From positions 248,001 through 312,000 of the forward strand of contig NZ_JAMXOE010000001.1 of NCBI RefSeq assembly GCF_024055575.1: a DNA stretch of 64,000 bases, written 5' to 3'. Below the pieces are notes generated by a model, which saw only the letters and a program-made list of their open reading frames with translations, was not told the origin of the DNA and did not search any database. Position 1 is the first letter of the stretch, and the number at the start of each line of letters is the position of its first letter. The position numbers were made by a program, and so were the translations under genes. Of the stretch, positions 59,300-64,000 are shown piece after piece. Source of the stretch: Mucilaginibacter flavidus (lineage in GTDB: Bacteria > Bacteroidota > Bacteroidia > Sphingobacteriales > Sphingobacteriaceae).

Positions 59300-60787
59300 A
59301 TGAGACTTTCCATTGAACGCAAGCCCATAAGAATAAATCCAGATCCGAAACGTGTAATTGCCAGGTTTTTTTTCAATGGAAACGACAGGGCCAAAGAAGT
59401 AATCCAACGGGTTATGGCGCTCGACGAGGATACCGCATTTGGTATAGTTTCGCCCTTATTGCAGGAATATTCCAAAAGGCATCGAAATATAACACGGGCC
59501 CTAAATCGGCATTGCAGCAAATTAAAGCCACTTTTTACCGAACTTGAAATAGATTACGATACATTAACGGTTTATCGTAAGCTGCTTATAGGTTCATACT
59601 TTACGCATGAATATTCTATCGAATCGGCAGCATTTTTTAACCCTTCGATAGTGGAAGACCCCGACCAAACGGAGCTGCAGGAAGGTCAGCGGCGCGTAAT
59701 CATCAGTTTTCGTGCAGTTGGCGAAGGGCATATATCGTCTATAACTTTCAGGCGCGCACTAATCGACCAGGCGAACAATATAACCGTAACGCCAGCCGGC
59801 AGCTATATTGACGAGGCCGAAATTGTGCGGAACGCGGTTTATAATAAAAAATTGTTTTTTGAAAAAGCCGCAGTAACTCAAATCGATATCAATGTTTTAA
59901 ATGAGCTTGAATCAAAACTTGATCATCATTTTGAATACGCAAACCTGCGCCGCATAATCAGCGATTCGCAAAAACTGCAGGAAACTGATCTGAAAAGGCT
60001 GGAATACGACAAAGTACTGTGGCTGGCCGACTCCTACTACGAAATTGTTTTTTCGCTTGATACCGATATATCCGACAGGGTGATCTTCCCCATATCAGAA
60101 TATGAGCGTAAAGGAATAGAAGACGCAAGGTTTGTCCATTTTAAAAATGATGACGACAGCATGGTTTATTACGCCACTTATACGGCCTACGATGGGTCAC
60201 TAATTATGCCCAAGCTGCTGCAAACTAACGATTTTTATAACTTTAAGATAATGCCGTTGTACGGAGCTGGCGCCCAAAACAAAAATCTTGCGCTGTTCCC
60301 CCGCAAGATTAACGGCAAATTTGTAATGATATCCAGGATTGATGGTTGCAACAACTACATCATGTATTCAGACAAGATAAATATTTGGGAAAAGCCGATA
60401 AAACTACAGGAACCCAAATTTAGCTGGGAATTTATACAAATAGGTAATTGCGGCTCGCCAATTGAAACAAAAAAGGGTTGGATAGTAATTACCCACGGCG
60501 TAGGCCCAATGCGCCGGTATGTACTTGGTGCCAGCCTGCTTAAGCTCGACGACCCGGAAGTGGAAATTGGCCGCCTTAAAGAACCCCTGCTGATACCCAA
60601 CAGCGACGAACGGGAAGGATATGTACCGAATGTATTGTATTCATGCGGCGCGCTGGTACATAACGGGAAATTAATAATACCCTACGGTGTATCCGATTCA
60701 TCCACCGCCTTCGCCGAAGTTGATCTTAATGAACTGGTTAATAAGCTAATTGAAGATAAAAAGGAAAGCGATAAAGCCGCAAAGTAA
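59300..60787 (+). CDS. GH130 family glycoside phosphorylase/hydrolase
   Basis: A 495-residue intracellular protein of glycoside hydrolase family 130, which acts on beta-mannosides. An N-terminal helical region (RKPIRINPDPKRVIARFFF) precedes the five-bladed propeller with FFNPSIVEDPDQ, IISFRAVGEGHISSITFR, EDARFVHF, LALFPRKINGKFVMISR and GNCGSPIETKKGWIVITHGVG. The family includes phosphorylases; substrate is not certain. No signal peptide. The cluster that follows has glycosyltransferases on the other strand. Confidence 0.92.
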   Translation: MRLSIERKPIRINPDPKRVIARFFFNGNDRAKEVIQRVMALDEDTAFGIVSPLLQEYSKRHRNITRALNRHCSKLKPLFTELEIDYDTLTVYRKLLIGSYFTHEYSIESAAFFNPSIVEDPDQTELQEGQRRVIISFRAVGEGHISSITFRRALIDQANNITVTPAGSYIDEAEIVRNAVYNKKLFFEKAAVTQIDINVLNELESKLDHHFEYANLRRIISDSQKLQETDLKRLEYDKVLWLADSYYEIVFSLDTDISDRVIFPISEYERKGIEDARFVHFKNDDDSMVYYATYTAYDGSLIMPKLLQTNDFYNFKIMPLYGAGAQNKNLALFPRKINGKFVMISRIDGCNNYIMYSDKINIWEKPIKLQEPKFSWEFIQIGNCGSPIETKKGWIVITHGVGPMRRYVLGASLLKLDDPEVEIGRLKEPLLIPNSDEREGYVPNVLYSCGALVHNGKLIIPYGVSDSSTAFAEVDLNELVNKLIEDKKESDKAAK

Positions 60788-60920
60788 TTACTTGAATTTT
60801 TATCAGCTTTAGCACACAAAATTCCGATTTAGTATACACATTTCACTACGTCTCCGTTTTCTATTGCCGGTTTATGGCTTTTGTTGTATTAATAATGTGT
60901 TTTATAAAAAATGAGTGATT

Positions 60921-60936
60921 TGGCATACCACTTGAT
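60921..60936 (+). promoter_or_regulatory. Possible sigma-54-type promoter
   Basis: TGGCATACCACTTGAT fits TGGCA-N6-TTG with the spacing of -24/-12 boxes (one mismatch in the last GC). It lies about 77 nt before the 143-residue protein. A TGTATTA/TAATACA palindrome (60953-60969) follows. Single-site evidence only. Confidence 0.3.
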
Positions 60937-61012
60937 ATACAACAAGCGGTTCTGTATTAAGTTAATACAACACCATTCACAAACATTACCATGAAAAACA
61001 ATTACTAAAGCA

Positions 61013-61444
61013 ATGGATCATTACAGAGAGATAAAAAACACCCTTAACTGGCACAATGAGGGCAAATTTGAGGTTGAACTCATCAATGGTGTTATAACGA
61101 AGCTTAACTTTTGCGAACCGGGCAAAGGGCCGGAAGATATCGGGAAGAGCCTTACATCAACCAATTACAAATACCTTCAGGCGGTGTACTCCTGTCTCGG
61201 CGATTTGTTTACTTTTATTGAAGAAGAAAACAAAAGGTTGGGATACAAGTATGCCCGCGAAATTGAAGTGCCGGGTTATAGCCAGGACGAAACGGCAAAA
61301 AATAATTACCCAAGCTCCTCTGAAACTATATTAAGGCCTTTGATAAATTACGACCACCAACAGGATTTAACAAAAGCTGCTACCGAAAAAATTGAAGGGA
61401 TACTGGCAGATAAAACAGCCGATGCCAACGCAAAAAGTGCGTAA
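61013..61444 (+). CDS. hypothetical protein, 143 aa
   Basis: Not recognised. MDHYREIKNTLNWHNEGKFE, then VELINGVITKLNFCEPGKGPEDIGKSL, a helical central part (YLQAVYSCLGDLFTFIEEEN) and a hydrophilic tail rich in Asp/Lys/Ala. No signal peptide or membrane helix; probably cytoplasmic. It lies between GH130 (same strand, 225 bp upstream) and convergent glycosyltransferase genes, so a link to the glycan cluster is possible. A sigma-54-like site lies upstream. Confidence 0.65.
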   Translation: MDHYREIKNTLNWHNEGKFEVELINGVITKLNFCEPGKGPEDIGKSLTSTNYKYLQAVYSCLGDLFTFIEEENKRLGYKYAREIEVPGYSQDETAKNNYPSSSETILRPLINYDHQQDLTKAATEKIEGILADKTADANAKSA

Positions 61445-61508
61445 TCAGGTCGTACAAATTGCTTAGGGGAGATTTGACAACCTTTGAAAAGTTGTCAAAT
61501 CTAAATCA

Positions 61509-62513
61509 TCAACCCAATATTTTCTTGTAAAGTGCGAGGTAATCGGCTACCATTTTATCGCATGAAAATTGCGATTCGGACCATTGGCGACAAGCCTTCC
61601 GGTTTATACTTTTAACTTCATCAATAGCCGCCACAGCTTCGTTGATATTATTTACCAGGAAACCCGTCTTCTTATCCCTTATCAACTCCGGCATCGAGCC
61701 CCTGTTAAATGCTATTACAGGTGTTCCGCAAAGCATCGCTTCAGCTACACTCATGCCAAATGGCTCATTGAAATTTATCGGATGCAGCAGGGCATAAGCA
61801 TTCCGCAATAAATCATTCCGCTGCGCCGGTTCGGCGTTTTCAAGGTAAATTACGTTGTCATTTAAATGTGGCTCTACCTTCTCCTTAAAATAATTTGCAT
61901 CCTGCACCAACCCGGCTATCAATAGTTTCCGGTTGCTTTTCCTGGCGATTTCGATAGCTTCGGCTGTGCCTTTATCTGGGTGTATACGGCCGAAATATAT
62001 CAGGTAGTCTTGAGGTGTATCATTAAATTCAAACTGTGCGATATTTAACCCGTTATAAACGGTGCCGATGTAGTCCAACTCCGGGCTACGGTCCGAATTA
62101 CTGATAGAAACATAGTGCCCGCGTTTATTGTATTTTTTATAAACCGGGACTATTTTAGGTGATGAAAAACCATGAATGGTAGTGATCACAGGCGTGTTTA
62201 TTAACCCGGAATAAGTTAGCGGCAAAAAATCGAAGTTATTGTGGATGATGTCAAATTCGCCGGCACGTTCCATCAAATTGCTTATATGCAGGCATTCCAG
62301 CACCTTTGCGTCCTGGGTACGGTCTTCTTCGTACCCTTTTACACAAACCGAATATAACTCGCCCCCGGTAATTGAGTCGCCAGTTGCAAACAGAGAAACA
62401 TCCACGCCAAGTTTAACTAAACCCTCGGTAATGTTCGATGCCACTTGTTCCCAGGGGCCGTAGTGTCTTGGTGGTGTGCGCCAGGCAACCGGCGATAAAA
62501 CAGCTACTTTCAT
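61509..62513 (-). CDS. glycosyltransferase family 4
   Basis: A 334-residue GT-B glycosyltransferase. N-terminal acceptor domain: MKVAVLSPVAWRTPPRHYGPWEQ with the glycine-containing loop; FDIIHNNFDFLPL in the middle; YVSISNSDRSPEL. C-terminal nucleotide-sugar domain: DYLIYFGRIHPDKGTAEAIEIA, LLHPINFNEPFGMSVAEAMLCGTPVIAFNRGSMPE split across EX7E motif. Its ATG directly adjoins the stop of the upstream glycosyltransferase gene, so the two are coupled. Sugar specificity unknown. Confidence 0.93.
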   Translation of the reverse strand: MKVAVLSPVAWRTPPRHYGPWEQVASNITEGLVKLGVDVSLFATGDSITGGELYSVCVKGYEEDRTQDAKVLECLHISNLMERAGEFDIIHNNFDFLPLTYSGLINTPVITTIHGFSSPKIVPVYKKYNKRGHYVSISNSDRSPELDYIGTVYNGLNIAQFEFNDTPQDYLIYFGRIHPDKGTAEAIEIARKSNRKLLIAGLVQDANYFKEKVEPHLNDNVIYLENAEPAQRNDLLRNAYALLHPINFNEPFGMSVAEAMLCGTPVIAFNRGSMPELIRDKKTGFLVNNINEAVAAIDEVKSINRKACRQWSESQFSCDKMVADYLALYKKILG

Positions 62514-64000
62514 TTAAAGCGATAGGGTTGCATGCTGTCCAACCCGGTTGTATTCATATTCAAGTTCAAATGCCTCTAACACGGTAAGGTGCGAAATCAA
62601 ATATGCTAGCGTACTTTCGGCGCCCTGGTTACGGTTGATGCCCGTTGGCAGCAAGCCATCGCAGCAGCCCTTTGTTTCGTGGTCATAAAGTGGTGCCCGC
62701 AGCGTATTTTCGCCCAGGAACCATTTGTAGCATAAAAACATTTTTTCGATATACTGCGGCTTGCGGAAATTAGTATAAGCCTGGAAATGCATCAGCACCA
62801 TAGCCATAGTCTCAATGGCCTGCTGGTCGAACGTAGGGAATTTGCCGCCTTTATAATACCAGCCGTCGTTACCAACCGGGCTTAAATAACCTTTTGATAG
62901 TGTAAGTTTATCCAAAAACGCCATGGTTTTCAAAGCAACCTCTTTCACCTTTTCGTTGCCCGTTATTTCGCACGAGTGCAGCAAAGCCAATGGTAAAATG
63001 GCATTATCATAAGTCATTTTCTCCTCAAACCATTGCCAGTCTTCAGCCTGGTGTTTTTCAAACGCGTCCATTAGCGGCGTTGTCAGGTTAACCATCTCGT
63101 CAACCATACCCTCGTCGCCCGGGAAGACCTTAAGGTAAAGACTAATGCCTATGATGGTATTAGCCATCCCCCTCAAATGTTTTAATGCTTTAAAGTGTGG
63201 AAACGATTTATGAAATATTTCGGTGGCAAACTCGCGGTACGAATTACTTCCGGAGCATCCAATTAAATAGCCTAACGACCAAATGGTGCGGCCAAACGAA
63301 TCCTCCGAGCCCACTTCATCCAGGTATCGCCGATCGAAACTCAGAAAATTGCGGAAGTTGCCATCCTCCGTTTGCATGTAGTGGATATAGCTTAAGTAAA
63401 TGGGCAACAACTCAAACGCTTCTTTACTTTTACTGCGCTGGTAAGCCATTAAGGCCATTATCAAAGCGCGCGCATTATCATCAAGGCAATAGCCCTCTTT
63501 TAAATTGGGGATACCATACTTGGCGTGCTGCACAATCCCGGTGTCATCTGTGAGCCTCAACACGTGCGTCAGGCTGAATTTGGGCATTATCTCGGGGTCA
63601 ACAATACTATTCTTTAATATTTTGTCGCTAAAATCATGTGACGCGCACGATTCCTGCGCTACCCTGATATATTCGGCCCCGATTACCGGCCAGCGTAAAT
63701 GCAGGCCGTATTCGTAGGCATTTTCCTTTAATTCACTAAGCACCCTTTCCTGGTCGAGCAACTCAACTACAATATCCGCAAGTTCATCGGCATTTTTAAA
63801 ATCAAACAACCTGCCACGGCCATTTGCGAGCAGCTCTGTGGCATGCCAGTATGGTGTTGACACAACAGCTGCACCAGCCCCTACAGCGTAGGAAAGCGTA
63901 CCGCTGGTTATTTGCGCCTCGTTTAAATATGGAGTAACGTAAACATCGGCCGCCGCCAGGTAATCAACAAGTTCTTCTTCAGATACAAACTTATTAATGA
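62514..64000 (-). CDS. glycosyltransferase with C-terminal helical barrel domain, 5' end outside
   Basis: The frame is open to the window edge; at least 495 residues are visible. The first 80 (YVTPYLNEAQITSGTLSYAV, GAAVVSTPYWHATELL) are the end of a GT4 domain with the EX7E region. From about 150 on, a six-hairpin-type domain follows (YCLDDNARALIMALMAYQRS, YMQTEDGNFRNFLSFDRRYL, EDWQWFEEKMTYDNAILPLA, TGINRNQGAESTLAYLISHL), similar to glycoside-hydrolase barrels. A GTG at 63863 could be mistaken for a start. Product and substrate unknown; probably works with the adjoining GT4 and GH130. Confidence 0.88.
   Translation of the reverse strand, partial: INKFVSEEELVDYLAAADVYVTPYLNEAQITSGTLSYAVGAGAAVVSTPYWHATELLANGRGRLFDFKNADELADIVVELLDQERVLSELKENAYEYGLHLRWPVIGAEYIRVAQESCASHDFSDKILKNSIVDPEIMPKFSLTHVLRLTDDTGIVQHAKYGIPNLKEGYCLDDNARALIMALMAYQRSKSKEAFELLPIYLSYIHYMQTEDGNFRNFLSFDRRYLDEVGSEDSFGRTIWSLGYLIGCSGSNSYREFATEIFHKSFPHFKALKHLRGMANTIIGISLYLKVFPGDEGMVDEMVNLTTPLMDAFEKHQAEDWQWFEEKMTYDNAILPLALLHSCEITGNEKVKEVALKTMAFLDKLTLSKGYLSPVGNDGWYYKGGKFPTFDQQAIETMAMVLMHFQAYTNFRKPQYIEKMFLCYKWFLGENTLRAPLYDHETKGCCDGLLPTGINRNQGAESTLAYLISHLTVLEAFELEYEYNRVGQHATLSL

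Noticed and set aside
63197..63717. Plus-strand ORFs inside the terminal glycosyltransferase gene
   Set aside because: They are antisense shadows of a well-supported minus-strand gene, as are most other small ORFs in this window.

Overview
The window looks like chromosomal DNA of a Bacteroidota bacterium, most likely a member of the Sphingobacteriaceae (Mucilaginibacter or Pedobacter type). The evidence is: promoters of the Bacteroidota type (TTTG or TTG, about 16-22 nt, then TAnnTTTG) in front of many genes and few strong Shine-Dalgarno sites; GldA, a GldF-GldG fusion and a PorT/SprT protein (gliding/type IX secretion lineage); a BshB1 enzyme (bacillithiol); a SusC-type carboxypeptidase-like/plug segment; DUF4294, DUF6089 and DUF4397 proteins; and a DUF1080 plus Gfo/Idh/MocA pair. 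GC is moderate. I see no prophage, CRISPR array, tRNA, rRNA or complete insertion sequence. The genus is an inference.

Layout. 1-9.7 kb: end of an M48 protease, DUF2071, pabB, purA, a Fur-type repressor, bifunctional relA/spoT, DUF4294, glutathione peroxidase, bshB1 and a small unknown protein. 9.9-12.7 kb: lysine 6-aminotransferase and an ammonium transporter. 13.2-23.3 kb (minus strand): nuoH-I-J-K-L-M-[DUF4139/MuiA-like fusion]-nuoN, the membrane half of complex I plus NuoI. nuoA-G are not next to it; upstream comes murI. 23.5-33.5 kb (minus): murI, two Skp/OmpH chaperones, bamA, uppS, exbD, DUF6089, nadK, a CBS protein and an alpha/beta hydrolase, an envelope-biogenesis block. 33.7-36.6 kb: yqeY-type protein, SDR, porT/sprT and ubiE/menG. 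36.8-43.9 kb: Tat-exported Gfo/Idh/MocA and DUF1080 (probable 3-keto-glycoside pathway), VOC protein, engB, osmC, three related small outer-membrane barrels and a START-domain protein. 44-50 kb: gldF-gldG fusion, dnaN, two DUF4397 lipoproteins, DedA, and a frameshifted TMEM175 channel gene. 50.7-56.9 kb: S1/P1-nuclease/PLC-like protein, rpsT, TPR histidine kinase, gldA, trxA and DUF58. 57-59.1 kb: a two-component system. 59.3-64 kb: GH130 enzyme, a small unknown protein and two glycosyltransferases, the last running off the window.

The most striking thing in the window is not a gene. About twenty spacers carry short arms built from degenerate 7-8-nt units. There are about ten sequence families (CAAGAnT, GTCCGAAA, TTTCGGAT, GTTGAAAA, GGTTCATT, TAATCTCT, ATCGGTGT and others). 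They often occur as opposing arms around an unrelated core, often starting at or within a few nt of a stop codon. They lie inside operons (nuoH-I, nuoK-L, nuoL-M, the response regulator-kinase pair) as well as between them. Some spacers carry arms of two unrelated families. One divergent spacer has a perfect 32-bp inverted repeat. This shared architecture with unrelated sequences is my leading candidate for something not yet properly described.

Other notable points: three genes (pabB, engB, gldA) start exactly 4 nt after the TAnnTTTG box and should be leaderless; a MuiA-like protein carries an inserted SusC-type segment and sits inside the nuo operon; gldF and gldG form one reading frame.
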